Source: Actinacidiphila paucisporea | GTDB lineage: Bacteria; Actinomycetota; Actinomycetes; Streptomycetales; Streptomycetaceae | NCBI RefSeq assembly: GCF_900142575.1 | Contig: NZ_FRBI01000005.1 | Coordinates: 248,001-312,000 of the forward strand | DNA: 64,000 bases | Direction: 5' to 3' | Shown here: in pieces, positions 18,580 to 27,420 of the stretch | Layout: every line of letters starts with the position of its first letter | Position numbering within the stretch: position 1 is the stretch's first letter | Program-made: the position numbers and the translations under genes | The notes under the pieces: model-generated | Told to the model about the DNA's origin: nothing | What the model saw: only the letters and a program-made list of their open reading frames with translations | Database searches by the model: none

Positions 18580-19662
18580 ATGAGCCCCGAGACCCCCAAA
18601 CTGCGCGCGGAACTGGACGGTATCCCCACCTACAAGCCGGGTCGACCGCCGGCGGCCGCGGAGGGTGTGCCGGCCTTCAAGCTGTCCTCGAACGAGAACC
18701 CGTACCCGCCGCTGCCCGGTGTCCTGGAGGCGACCGCCGCCGCCGCGGCGTCCTTCAATCGTTATCCGGACCTCGCCTGCTCCGCGCTCACCGGCGAGCT
18801 GGCGGCGCGCTTCGGGGTGCCGGCCGAGCATGTGGCGACCGGGACGGGGTCGGTGGGGGTGGCGCAGCAGTTGCTGCAGGCGACCTCGGGTCCCGGCGAC
18901 GAGGTCGTCTACGCCTGGCGGTCTTTTGAGGCCTATCCGATCATCACCCGGATCAGCGGCGCCCGGCCGGTGCAGGTGCCGCTGGACGCGGCCGAGCGGC
19001 ACGACCTGGACGCGATGGCCGACGCGGTCACCGACCGGACCCGGCTGATCTTCGTCTGCAACCCCAACAACCCCACGGGCACCGTGGTGCGCAGGGCGGA
19101 GCTGGAGCGGTTCCTCGACCGGGTGCCGGGTGACGTGCTGGTGGTGCTCGACGAGGCCTACCGCGAGTTCATCACCGACCCCGACGTGCCCGACGGTACG
19201 GACCTCTACCGGGAGCGGCCCAATGTGGCCGTGCTGCGGACCTTCTCCAAGGCGTACGGCCTGGCGGGGCTGCGCATCGGTTTCGCCATCGCGCACCAGC
19301 CGGTGGCGGAGGCGCTGCGCAAGACCGCGGTGCCCTTCGGGGTGAGCCAGCTCGCCCAGGACGCCGCGGTGGCGAGCCTGCGGGCCGAGCCGGCGCTGCT
19401 GGAGCGGGTCGCGGGCCTGGTCGCCGAGCGGACCCGGGTCTTCGAGGGGCTGACCGCCCAGGGCTGGACGGTGCCGGAGACCCAGGCCAACTTCGTCTGG
19501 CTGCGGCTCGGGGAGCACACGGACGCCTTCGCGGCCGCGTGCGAGCGGGCGGGGACGACGGTCCGGCCCTTCGCGGGCGAGGGAGTGCGGATCACCGTCG
19601 GCGAGACGGCCGCGAACGACCTGCTGCTGCGGACGGCCGAGGCCTTCCGCAAGGAGCTCTGA
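18580..19662 (+). CDS. hisC: Histidinol-phosphate/aromatic aminotransferase (class I/II, PLP)
   Basis: 360 residues from the ATG (a GTG two codons upstream is also possible). Marks of the HisC-type fold are present: KLSSNENP near 33-40, NPNNPTG, DEAY, and the PLP lysine at about 224 in [15 protein letters not shown]. It is not next to other histidine genes. In actinobacteria such stand-alone copies often act as phenylalanine/aromatic aminotransferases (Pat), and pheA lies 29 kb away. HisC is therefore a family name here, not a proven reaction. It is followed by the cydABCD operon with a 150-base gap. Confidence 0.85.
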   Translation: MSPETPKLRAELDGIPTYKPGRPPAAAEGVPAFKLSSNENPYPPLPGVLEATAAAAASFNRYPDLACSALTGELAARFGVPAEHVATGTGSVGVAQQLLQATSGPGDEVVYAWRSFEAYPIITRISGARPVQVPLDAAERHDLDAMADAVTDRTRLIFVCNPNNPTGTVVRRAELERFLDRVPGDVLVVLDEAYREFITDPDVPDGTDLYRERPNVAVLRTFSKAYGLAGLRIGFAIAHQPVAEALRKTAVPFGVSQLAQDAAVASLRAEPALLERVAGLVAERTRVFEGLTAQGWTVPETQANFVWLRLGEHTDAFAAACERAGTTVRPFAGEGVRITVGETAANDLLLRTAEAFRKEL

Positions 19663-19764
19663 TCCGCCCCGCTCAGGAGAGCCCTGCACGGACCTGCTGA
19701 CCTGCACTTTCGCCCCCTGACCACCCCCCGGTGGCAGGGGGCGAACGCATGTGCGTGATACTGC

Positions 19765-19788
19765 TTGTGAATGAGTTCACGTTCACAA
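19765..19788. promoter_or_regulatory. Rex-type redox operator upstream of cydA
   Basis: TGTGAATGAGTTCACG (19766-19781) matches the Rex operator pattern TGTGAA-N4-TTCACA except for the last base. The overlapping TTGTGAA (19765-19771) and TTCACAA (19782-19788) give a second symmetrical arrangement. Rex represses cyd genes when NADH is low and releases at high NADH/NAD+, that is, under oxygen limitation. The site lies 24-47 bases upstream of the cydA start. Confidence 0.85.
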
Positions 19789-19811
19789 GCGCGATGCAAA
19801 GGAGACGTATC

Positions 19812-21329
19812 GTGCAGCTCGCACTGGAGCCACTGAACGTCGCCAGGTGGCAGTTCGGCGTGACGACCGTCTACCACTTCCTCTTCGTCCCCCTGACGAT
19901 CTCGCTCTCCGCGCTCACCGCGGGCTTGCAGACCGCCTGGGTGCGTACCTCCAAGGACAAGTACCTCAGAGCCACCAAGTTCTGGGGCAAACTCTTCCTG
20001 ATCAACATCGCCATGGGCGTGGTGACGGGCATCGTCCAGGAGTTCCAGTTCGGCATGAACTGGTCCGACTACTCGCGCTTCGTGGGCGACGTCTTCGGCG
20101 CCCCGCTCGCCTTCGAGGCGCTGATCGCCTTCTTCTTCGAGTCGACCTTCGTCGGGCTGTGGATCTTCGGCTGGGACAAGCTGCCCAAGAGGATCCATCT
20201 GGCCTGCATATGGATGGTCTCGATCGGGACGATCCTGTCCGCGTACTTCATCCTGGCGGCCAACTCCTGGATGCAGCACCCGGTCGGCTACCGCTACAAC
20301 CCGAAGACCAAGCGGGCGGAACTCACGGATTTCTGGGCGGTGCTGACGCAGAACACCGCGCTCGCGCAGTTCTTCCACACCATGTCGGCGGCCTTCCTGA
20401 CCGGCGCCGCCTTCATGATCGGCATCGCCGCCTACCACCTGGCGCGCCAGCGGCACATCGCGGTGATGCGCTCCTCGCTGCGGCTGGCCCTGGTGGTCGC
20501 GGTGGTGGCCGGTACGCTCACCGCGATCAGCGGCGACACGCTCGGCAAGGTGATGTTCAAGCAGCAGCCGATGAAGATGGCCGCGGCCGAGGCGCTGTGG
20601 GACGGGCAGAAGGGCGCACCCTTCTCGATCTTCGCCGTCGGTGACGTCAGCAAGGGCCACAACGAGGTCGCGATCGACGTCCCCAACCTGCTGTCCTTCC
20701 TCGCCACCGACAACTTCACCTCCTACGTCGGCGGCATCAACGACGTGAACAAGGCCGAGCAGCAGAAGTTCGGGCCCGGCGACTACCGGCCGAACATCCC
20801 GGTCGAATACTGGGGCTTCCGCTGGATGATCGGCTTCGGCGTGGTCTCGATCGGAGTCGGCGCGGCCGGACTGTGGCTCACCCGGCGCAGGTTGTGGGTG
20901 GCGCCCGAGCACCGGACCGGTGAGGACGAGGTGCCGAACCTGATGCTCACCAGAAGCACCCGCTTCGGCCCCGCACTGTCCCGCTGGTACTGGCGGCTGG
21001 CCCTGCTGACGATGGTCTTCCCGCTGATCGCCAACTCCTGGGGCTGGATCTTCACCGAGACCGGCCGCCAGCCCTGGGTCGTCTACGGCGTGCTGCGCAC
21101 CCGCGACGCCGTCTCCCCCGGGGTGTCCACCGGCGAGGTGCTGACCTCGCTGATCGTCTTCACCGGCCTCTACGCCGTCCTCGCCGTCGTCGAGATCCGG
21201 CTGATGCTGAAGTACGCCAAGGCGGGCCCGCCGGAACTGACCGACGCGGACCGTCAGCCCCCCACCCGTATCGGCGGCGGAAACGGCGGCGCGGACGCCG
21301 ACGACCGCCCGATGGCCTTCTCGTACTGA
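19812..21329 (+). CDS. cydA: Cytochrome bd oxidase subunit I
   Basis: 505 residues. Catalytic haem-bearing subunit of the quinol:oxygen oxidoreductase in the cytoplasmic membrane. About nine membrane helices are visible. The N-terminal ARWQFGVTTVYHFLFVPLTI carries the first haem-b histidine region. GRQPWVVYGVLRTRDAVSP is the conserved GRQPW motif near the C-terminus. The quinol-binding Q-loop is short. The start is the GTG at 19812, six bases after GGAGA; upstream in-frame sequence is the promoter/operator. First gene of cydA-cydB-cydCD. Confidence 0.98.
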   Translation: MQLALEPLNVARWQFGVTTVYHFLFVPLTISLSALTAGLQTAWVRTSKDKYLRATKFWGKLFLINIAMGVVTGIVQEFQFGMNWSDYSRFVGDVFGAPLAFEALIAFFFESTFVGLWIFGWDKLPKRIHLACIWMVSIGTILSAYFILAANSWMQHPVGYRYNPKTKRAELTDFWAVLTQNTALAQFFHTMSAAFLTGAAFMIGIAAYHLARQRHIAVMRSSLRLALVVAVVAGTLTAISGDTLGKVMFKQQPMKMAAAEALWDGQKGAPFSIFAVGDVSKGHNEVAIDVPNLLSFLATDNFTSYVGGINDVNKAEQQKFGPGDYRPNIPVEYWGFRWMIGFGVVSIGVGAAGLWLTRRRLWVAPEHRTGEDEVPNLMLTRSTRFGPALSRWYWRLALLTMVFPLIANSWGWIFTETGRQPWVVYGVLRTRDAVSPGVSTGEVLTSLIVFTGLYAVLAVVEIRLMLKYAKAGPPELTDADRQPPTRIGGGNGGADADDRPMAFSY

Positions 21330-21347
21330 GCGGCAGGAGGAGAGATC

Positions 21348-22385
21348 ATGCATCTGCACGACGTCTGGTTCGTCCTGATCGCCGTTCTGTGGACCGGGTA
21401 CTTCTTCCTGGAGGGCTTCGACTTCGGGATCGGTGTCCTGACCAAGCTGCTGGCCCGCGACCGCGCCGAGCGGCGCGTGCTGATCAACACCATCGGCCCG
21501 GTCTGGGATGGCAACGAGGTCTGGCTGCTCACCGCGGGTGGAGCGACCTTCGCAGCCTTCCCCGACTGGTACGCCACCCTCTTCTCCGGCTTCTACCTGC
21601 CGCTGCTGGTGATCCTGGTCTGCCTGATCGTGCGCGGGGTCGCCTTCGAATACCGCGCCAAGCGGGACGACGAGCGCTGGCAGCGCAACTGGGAGCACGC
21701 GATCTTCTGGACCTCGCTGCTGCCGGCCTTCCTGTGGGGCGTCGCCTTCGCCGACATGGTGCACGGCGTGAAGATCGACGCCCACAAGGAATATGTGGGC
21801 GGTCTCTGGGACCTGCTGCACGGCTACGCCCTGCTCGGCGGGCTGGTGACGCTGGCGCTGTTCACCTTCCACGGTGCCGTCTTCGCCTCACTGAAGACGG
21901 TCGGCCCGATCCGGGAGCGGGCACGGGCGGCCGCCACCAGGATCGGCGCCGTCGCTGCGGTGCTGGCACTGGCCTTCCTGATCTGGACCCAGGCGGACAG
22001 CGGCAACGGCCGCAGCCTGGTCGCGCTGATCGTGGCCGCGCTCGCCCTCGCGCTGGCGCTCGGCGCCAATGCCGCGGGGCGGGAGGGCTGGTCGTTCGCC
22101 TTCTCCGGGGTGACCATCGCGGCGACCGTCGCGCTGTTCTTCCTGAGCCTGTTCCCCGACGTCATGCCCTCATCGCTCGACAGCGCCTGGAGCCTGACGG
22201 TCAGCAACGCCTCGGCGACCCCGTACACGCTGCGGATCATGACGTGGTGCGCCGCCATCGCCACCCCGCTGGTGCTCCTCTACCAGGGGTGGACCTACTG
22301 GGTGTTCCGCAAGCGGATCGGCACGCAGCACATCGCCGCCGCCGCAGCCCAGTCGGCGGAGCGTCCGCTGGAAGGCGCGCGCTGA
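21348..22385 (+). CDS. cydB: Cytochrome bd oxidase subunit II
   Basis: 345 residues with about eight to nine membrane helices. Partner of CydA. Conserved N-terminal GYFFLEGFDFGIGVL and GPVWDGNEVWLLTAGGA are diagnostic. A good ribosome-binding site (GGAGGAG) lies upstream and the gap to cydA is 18 bases. Its stop codon is immediately followed by a parS-like site. Confidence 0.98.
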   Translation: MHLHDVWFVLIAVLWTGYFFLEGFDFGIGVLTKLLARDRAERRVLINTIGPVWDGNEVWLLTAGGATFAAFPDWYATLFSGFYLPLLVILVCLIVRGVAFEYRAKRDDERWQRNWEHAIFWTSLLPAFLWGVAFADMVHGVKIDAHKEYVGGLWDLLHGYALLGGLVTLALFTFHGAVFASLKTVGPIRERARAAATRIGAVAAVLALAFLIWTQADSGNGRSLVALIVAALALALALGANAAGREGWSFAFSGVTIAATVALFFLSLFPDVMPSSLDSAWSLTVSNASATPYTLRIMTWCAAIATPLVLLYQGWTYWVFRKRIGTQHIAAAAAQSAERPLEGAR

Positions 22386-22386
22386 T

Positions 22387-22400
22387 GTTCCACGTGAAAC
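22387..22400. promoter_or_regulatory. parS-like site GTTCCACGTGAAAC after cydB
   Basis: Differs by one base from the Streptomyces parS sequence GTTTCACGTGAAAC and extends as TGTTCCACGTGAAACA. It lies two bases after the cydB stop, in the 88-base gap before cydCD. Confidence 0.75.
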
Positions 22401-22473
22401 ACGTACGACGTGCACGCGGTGGTCGTGGCGCTCCTCTCGTTCGCGGTGTGCACCCCGCTGGCTGGGAAAGGGG

Positions 22474-25400
22474 ATGTTCCACGTGAAACCCGTCGATCCG
22501 CGACTGCTCCGGTACGCGCGCACCACCCGGGTCTTCCTGACCGGCACGGTGGCGCTCGGTCTGGTGGGCGCCGGTCTGATCGTGGCGCAGGCGACGCTGA
22601 TCGCCGACGTGGTCGTCGGCGGTTTCCAGCACGGCGACGGCACCGGCGCCCTGGGCGGCGATCTGCTGGGACTGGCGGCCGTCTCGGTGGGCCGGGCAAT
22701 GGTGGCCTGGCTGACCGAGCTGTGCGCGCACCGGGCCGGGGCCGCGGTCACCTCGCAGCTGCGCAACCGGCTGCTGATACGTGCGACGGCGCTCGGCCCA
22801 GGCTGGCTGACCGGCCGCCGCAGCGGTGAACTCACCACCCTCGCGACTCGCGGCATCGACGCGCTGGACGACTACTTCGCGCGCTACCTGCCGCAACTGG
22901 GGCTCGCCGCCGTCGTTCCCGCGGTCGTGCTGGCCCGCATCCTTCTCGCCGACTGGATATCGGCACTCACCATCGTGCTCACCCTGCCGCTGATCCCGCT
23001 GTTCATGGTGCTGGTCGGCTGGGCGACCAGGGACCGGATGGACCGGCAGTGGCGGCTGCTCGGCCGGCTGTCCGGGCACTTCCTCGACGTGGTCGCCGGC
23101 CTGCCGACACTCAAGGTCTTCGGGCGGGCCAAGGCGCAGGCCGACAACATCCGGGCCATCACCGGCGACTACCGCAAGGCCACGCTCAAGACGCTGCGGA
23201 TCGCCTTCCTGTCGTCCTTCGTGCTGGAACTGCTGGCCACCATCTCGGTCGCCCTGGTCGCCGTCGACATCGGCATGCGGCTGGTGCACGGCGAGCTGTC
23301 GCTGCGCACCGGGTTGCTGGTGCTGGTCCTGGCCCCCGAGGCCTACTTGCCGCTGCGGCAGGTCGGGGCGCAGTACCACGCGGCCGCGGAAGGGCTGGCC
23401 GCCGCCGAGCAGGTCTTCGAGGTGCTGGAGACCGAGCCCGCCAGGGCGCCGGGCGGCACCCCCGCACCCGATCTGCGGACCGCAACGGTCCGGGTCGAGG
23501 GCCTCGCGGTACGGACCGAGGGTGCGCTGGCACCGACCTCCTTCACCCTCGCGCCCGGCGAGACGCTGGCGGTGACAGGCCCGAGCGGGGTCGGCAAGAC
23601 CACGCTGCTCAGCGCGCTGCTCGGCTTCGCGCCACCCGCGCGGGGACGCATCCTGGTCGACGGCCTCGACCTCGGAAACCTCGACCAGGCGTCCTGGCAC
23701 CGCCAGATCGCCTGGGTGCCCCAGCACCCGCACCTCTTCCCGGGCACGATCGCCGACAACGTCCGGCTGGCCAGGCCCGACGCCTCCGACGCCGACCTGC
23801 ACGCCGCTCTGGCCGACGCCGGCGCGCTGGGCTTCGCCGCTCCCGACGACGTCATCGGCGAGGACGGCGCGGGGCTGTCCGCGGGCCAGCGGCAGCGCAT
23901 CGCGCTGGCCCGCGCCTTCCTCGCCGACCGGCCACTGCTGCTGCTGGACGAGCCGACCGCCAACCTCGACGGCGACACCGAGGGGGCGCTCATCGCGACC
24001 CTGCGGAAGCTGTGCCGGGGCCGGACGACGGTCCTGGTCGCCCACCGCCCCGCGCTGCTGCCGCTCGCCGATCATTTGCTCGCCCTCACGCCCGCGGCGC
24101 GCACAACGGAGGAGGCGCCCGCGCCGGACGACTCCCCCGCACCGGCCGCGCCTTCGCACGGCGGCTCACCCGCGCCTGGGCGGCTGCCAGAACCGGACCC
24201 CGCGCCCGCGCCGGACCGGTCCGCCGGCACCGGTGGCGTGCGCGGGCTGCTCGCGACGGGGCGAATACGCGGCTTCCGCGGGCGCTTCGCCGCGGCCTGC
24301 GGGCTGGGCGCGCTGGCGCTGCTGTCCGCCGTCGGGCTGATGGCGACCTCGGGGTGGCTGATCAGCCGGGCCTCGCAGCAGCCGCCGGTGCTGTATCTGA
24401 TGGTGGCGGTCACCGCGACCCGGGCCTTCGGCATCGGGCGGGCCGTTTTCCGCTACGGGGAGCGGCTGGTCGCACACGACGCGGTCTTCCGCGCGCTGGC
24501 CGGCGTGCGGGTAGCGGTCTACCGGCGCCTCGAACGCCTGGCACCCGCCGGCCTGCGCGAACGGCAGCGCGGTGACCTGTTGTCCCGGCTGGTCGCGGAT
24601 GTGGACGCGGTCCAGGACCACTACCTGCGGTGGCTGCAGCCCGCGATCACCGCGGGGCTCGTGGTGCTGGTGTCGGCGGCCTTCGCCGGATGGCTGCTGC
24701 CGGCCGCGGGGATCGCCCTCGGGACCGGGCTCCTGGTCGCCGGGGTCGCCGTGCCGCTGCTGGCCGCGGCCGTCGCACGCCGTACCGAAGCGCGGCTCGC
24801 CCCGGCCCGCGGTGAGCTGTCGGCCAGGGTGCTGGCCCTCTTCACCGGCACCGCCGAGCTGACAGTGGCCGGCGCGCTGGACCGCCGGCGGGACGAAGCC
24901 GCGGACGCCGACCGTACGCTCACCGCGGTCGCCGCCAGGTCCGCCACGGTCACCGCGCTGGGAACCGGGCTGACCACGCTGGTCGGCGGTCTCACCGTGA
25001 CGGCGTGCGGCTGGGCAGGGGTGCGGGCGGTGGCCGCGCACGACCTGCCGGGCGTGGCGCTCGCGGTGCTGCTGCTCGCGCCGCTCGCCGCCTTCGAAGC
25101 GGTCAACGGCCTGCCGCTCGCCGCGCAGCAGCGGCAACGCAGCCGCCGCGCAGCGGAGCGGGTGAACGACGTGCTCGACGCGCCGCTGCCCGTGAACGAG
25201 CCCGCCCACCCGGCGGCGCCGCCCGCCTCCCCCTTCCCCCTGGTGGTGAGCGATCTGACCGCCCGCCACCCCGGACGGACCTCCCCGGCGCTCGACGGCG
25301 TTGGCCTCACCCTCACCCAGGGTCGCCGGATCGCGGTCGTCGGCCCGTCGGGTGCGGGCAAGACGACGCTGGCGCACGTACTGCTGCGCTTCCTGGACGC

Positions 25401-25986
25401 CGAGTCCGGTACGTACACCCTGGGAGGGCGGCCCGCGGACGAGTGCGACGGTGACGACGTACGCCGGCTGGTCGGCCTGTGCGCGCAGGACGCGCATGTC
25501 TTCGACAGCAGCGTCAGGGAGAACCTGCGGCTCGCCCGTCCCGATGCCGGCGACGACGATCTGCGTGCCGCTCTCGCCGCCGCCCGGCTCGACCTCGACC
25601 TGGATCTCGCCGTCGGCGAGCACGGTGCCCGGCTGTCCGGCGGCATGCGGCAGCGGCTCGCGCTGGCCCGCGCGCTGCTGGCCGGCTTCCCCGTACTGAT
25701 CCTGGACGAGCCCGCCGAGCACCTGGACATCGCCACCGCCGACGCCCTGACCGCCGACCTGCTGGCCGCCACCCGCGGCCGCGACCGTACGACGCTGCTG
25801 ATCACGCACCGGCTGGCCGGGCTCGCGGGCGACGCCGTCGACGAGATCGTCGTACTCGACGCGGGCCGGGTCGTCCAACGCGGCACTTACCGCGAGCTGG
25901 CGACCGCCGACGGCCCCTTCCGCCGCACGCTGGAGCGCGAGCGGATCGCCGACGAGGTCGGGACGCAGCACCCGGTTGCGGCCTGA
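22474..25986 (+). CDS. cydCD: CydCD fusion: ABC exporter needed for cytochrome bd assembly
   Basis: 1170 residues, two ABC half-transporters fused head to tail, as is normal in actinomycetes. CydD-like half: membrane domain about 10-320, Walker A GPSGVGKTT at about 369, signature LSAGQRQR at about 468. A Pro/Ala-rich linker runs about 540-590. CydC-like half: membrane domain about 595-900, Walker A GPSGAGKTT at about 957, signature LSGGMRQR at about 1054. It exports cysteine/glutathione-type thiols or haem across the membrane to allow bd oxidase maturation. The ATG start lies within the sequence ATGTTCCACGTGAAAC, so the first codons (Met-Phe-His-Val-Lys) are a parS-like site. GGGAAAGGGG precedes it. 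Confidence 0.95.
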   Translation: MFHVKPVDPRLLRYARTTRVFLTGTVALGLVGAGLIVAQATLIADVVVGGFQHGDGTGALGGDLLGLAAVSVGRAMVAWLTELCAHRAGAAVTSQLRNRLLIRATALGPGWLTGRRSGELTTLATRGIDALDDYFARYLPQLGLAAVVPAVVLARILLADWISALTIVLTLPLIPLFMVLVGWATRDRMDRQWRLLGRLSGHFLDVVAGLPTLKVFGRAKAQADNIRAITGDYRKATLKTLRIAFLSSFVLELLATISVALVAVDIGMRLVHGELSLRTGLLVLVLAPEAYLPLRQVGAQYHAAAEGLAAAEQVFEVLETEPARAPGGTPAPDLRTATVRVEGLAVRTEGALAPTSFTLAPGETLAVTGPSGVGKTTLLSALLGFAPPARGRILVDGLDLGNLDQASWHRQIAWVPQHPHLFPGTIADNVRLARPDASDADLHAALADAGALGFAAPDDVIGEDGAGLSAGQRQRIALARAFLADRPLLLLDEPTANLDGDTEGALIATLRKLCRGRTTVLVAHRPALLPLADHLLALTPAARTTEEAPAPDDSPAPAAPSHGGSPAPGRLPEPDPAPAPDRSAGTGGVRGLLATGRIRGFRGRFAAACGLGALALLSAVGLMATSGWLISRASQQPPVLYLMVAVTATRAFGIGRAVFRYGERLVAHDAVFRALAGVRVAVYRRLERLAPAGLRERQRGDLLSRLVADVDAVQDHYLRWLQPAITAGLVVLVSAAFAGWLLPAAGIALGTGLLVAGVAVPLLAAAVARRTEARLAPARGELSARVLALFTGTAELTVAGALDRRRDEAADADRTLTAVAARSATVTALGTGLTTLVGGLTVTACGWAGVRAVAAHDLPGVALAVLLLAPLAAFEAVNGLPLAAQQRQRSRRAAERVNDVLDAPLPVNEPAHPAAPPASPFPLVVSDLTARHPGRTSPALDGVGLTLTQGRRIAVVGPSGAGKTTLAHVLLRFLDAESGTYTLGGRPADECDGDDVRRLVGLCAQDAHVFDSSVRENLRLARPDAGDDDLRAALAAARLDLDLDLAVGEHGARLSGGMRQRLALARALLAGFPVLILDEPAEHLDIATADALTADLLAATRGRDRTTLLITHRLAGLAGDAVDEIVVLDAGRVVQRGTYRELATADGPFRRTLERERIADEVGTQHPVAA
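22476..22489. promoter_or_regulatory. parS-like site GTTCCACGTGAAAC overlapping the cydCD start
   Basis: Identical to the site at 22387-22400, 89 bases away, and one base from consensus parS. The start codon of cydCD begins two bases before it. Confidence 0.75.
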
Positions 25987-26084
25987 CGGGGCCGGGAGGA
26001 GGCTGGGAACCGAGGCGCGACCGGGGTCTTCCGTGCGTGCGCAGGGCGTAGAGCGCCGGCCACGCTGCGGAGAGGATGAGACCC

Positions 26085-26375
26085 ATGCGGATGCTGCTCA
26101 CCGCGCGACTGGACACCGCGGCTGCGAACCAGGCCGTCAGTGACGGCACCATGTCGAAGATGGTGCAGGAAATGACCGAGGAACTACGCCCGGAGTGCGC
26201 CTACTTCACCACCTCGGCGGGTGATCGGTGCTGCTACATGGTTTTCGAGATGAAGGACAGTTCCCAGATGCCGCCGGTCCTCGAACCCTTCTTCCACGCC
26301 GGTGCAAAGGTCGATGTGCGGCCGGTCATGACCATGGACGATCTGCAGACCGGACTGGCGAGCCTCAGTCTCTGA
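26085..26375 (+). CDS. Small conserved protein, function unknown (DUF3303-like)
   Basis: 96 residues. Start taken at the second ATG (26085), because GGAGAGG ends eight bases before it and abuts the first ATG at 26076. The pattern of a short N-terminal strand, a helix with TMSKMVQEMTEEL, and FFHAGAKVDVRPVMTMDDLQ resembles small ferredoxin-like or dimeric alpha-beta barrel proteins. No catalytic motif seen. It lies 98 bases after cydCD and may have its own promoter. Confidence 0.75.
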   Translation: MRMLLTARLDTAAANQAVSDGTMSKMVQEMTEELRPECAYFTTSAGDRCCYMVFEMKDSSQMPPVLEPFFHAGAKVDVRPVMTMDDLQTGLASLSL

Positions 26376-26564
26376 CCTGCTTATACCGCCTGCTCCCCGC
26401 GCCTGCCAGCGCTACCCGCACGAGGCGCCGCGAGGCCCGCATTGCGCCGGACGGGTGGCGTTGGTCTGAAAATCCCCGGACTCGGGGTGCGGTTCCGGAC
26501 AATCCGTGCTCGCTTCCTCATCATCGGATTAGTCACTTCGACCGATAAGGAAACGAGAGAGGTC

Positions 26565-27041
26565 ATGGCAGCTACCACTCCCCGTGTCATCGCGTTCTGG
26601 GGCGCTTTCCTGAACGTGCTCATCAAGTGCATCGCCGCGCTGGGCTTCGCGACCCCGGCCCGTATGAAGGGCGCCGCGCCCCGGCCCGCGGCGGGCCACG
26701 CCACCGTACCGGCGCAGGCCGTCGCCACTCGGTCGTTCGCGGGCGCCGCGCCGAGGGGCGGTGATCCCGCGCGGGGACATGCCGCACCGGCGCATTCGGC
26801 CAGCCGGGTGGTGCTGCCCGCACCGCGGTCGTCGGAGCGCGGGCGTTCGCTGCCGCCGACGATGAAGCAGCGGATCAGGGCCGAGGCGCACGGCACGTCA
26901 CCCAGCTCCCGCAGCATCGCCGTACCGGCCGACGGCCTCGGTGACGTGGCGGCCGTGGCGGCCGCCACCGCCGGCGCCGCCGAGCAGGCCGCCACCGCCG
27001 GCCGCGCCGGCCGCCGCCGCGACCGCGCGCTGTGCGGCTGA
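26565..27041 (+). CDS. Small Ala/Arg-rich protein, perhaps DUF6344 type
   Basis: 158 residues. The ATG follows GAGAGG by two bases. The N-terminus has one hydrophobic segment (VIAFWGAFLNVLIKCIAALGF), which could be a signal or anchor. The rest is low-complexity Ala, Gly, Pro and Arg. The N-terminal pattern recalls proteins annotated DUF6344 in Streptomyces; I cannot verify this. Role unknown. Confidence 0.6.
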   Translation: MAATTPRVIAFWGAFLNVLIKCIAALGFATPARMKGAAPRPAAGHATVPAQAVATRSFAGAAPRGGDPARGHAAPAHSASRVVLPAPRSSERGRSLPPTMKQRIRAEAHGTSPSSRSIAVPADGLGDVAAVAAATAGAAEQAATAGRAGRRRDRALCG

Positions 27042-27171
27042 CCGCCGCAGGGCTTTCCGCGCTCCACCGCCCGTCCGACCCGGGCACCGCAGGTCGTACG
27101 ACCCGAGCAGCACAGGTCGGCGTACGCCACCGCGTCACCACGGCGCCTTTCCGCGGCGGCGACGACCGTCC

Positions 27172-27269
27172 CAGAACGTGACCCGCAACGCGATCAGCAA
27201 GGCGGACCCGTAAGACGACCCTCAACGTGGCCCGCAATGTGACCCTCAATGTGACCCCTCAACACGACC
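27172..27269. repeat. Degenerate 12-bp tandem repeat block A
   Basis: Clear units are CTCAACGTGGCC (27221), CGCAATGTGACC (27233) and CTCAATGTGACC (27245). Related, weaker units lie at 27172 and 27257. Confidence 0.7.
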
Positions 27270-27283
27270 CGCGACAACCAGCG

Positions 27284-27331
27284 CGTCACCCGGAAGGTCA
27301 CCCCGAGTACCACCCCGACCGTCACCCCGAG
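27284..27331. repeat. 12-bp tandem repeat block B
   Basis: Four consecutive units: CGTCACCCGGAA, GGTCACCCCGAG, TACCACCCCGAC and CGTCACCCCGAG. Same period as block A but a different sequence. Confidence 0.75.
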
Positions 27332-27373
27332 GTCGTCACAACCCCGCACCATCCGGCTCGGCTGAGCACAAGT

Positions 27374-27389
27374 CCGCACTTTTGTGCGG
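27374..27389 (+). other. Small hairpin in the HAD gene leader
   Basis: CCGCAC-TTTT-GTGCGG, 32 bases before the GTG start. A competing pairing GCACAA/TTGTGC overlaps it. It could be a weak terminator or affect the leader. Confidence 0.4.
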
Positions 27390-27420
27390 GCAAGCGCGGC
27401 GGATACGGGAGGATGGGTAG

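Larger units (their letters stand above)
27042..27420. other. Intergenic region with two blocks of 12-bp repeats
   Basis: About 380 bases between the small protein gene and the HAD gene. It holds the repeats at 27172-27269 and 27284-27331 and a short hairpin at 27374-27389. Open frames here look repetitive and not gene-like. Confidence 0.6.

Noticed and set aside
19206..21872. 888-codon minus-strand frame opposite hisC/cydA/cydB
   Set aside because: The plus strand has three well-known genes there; the frame crosses gene borders and has no recognisable domain.
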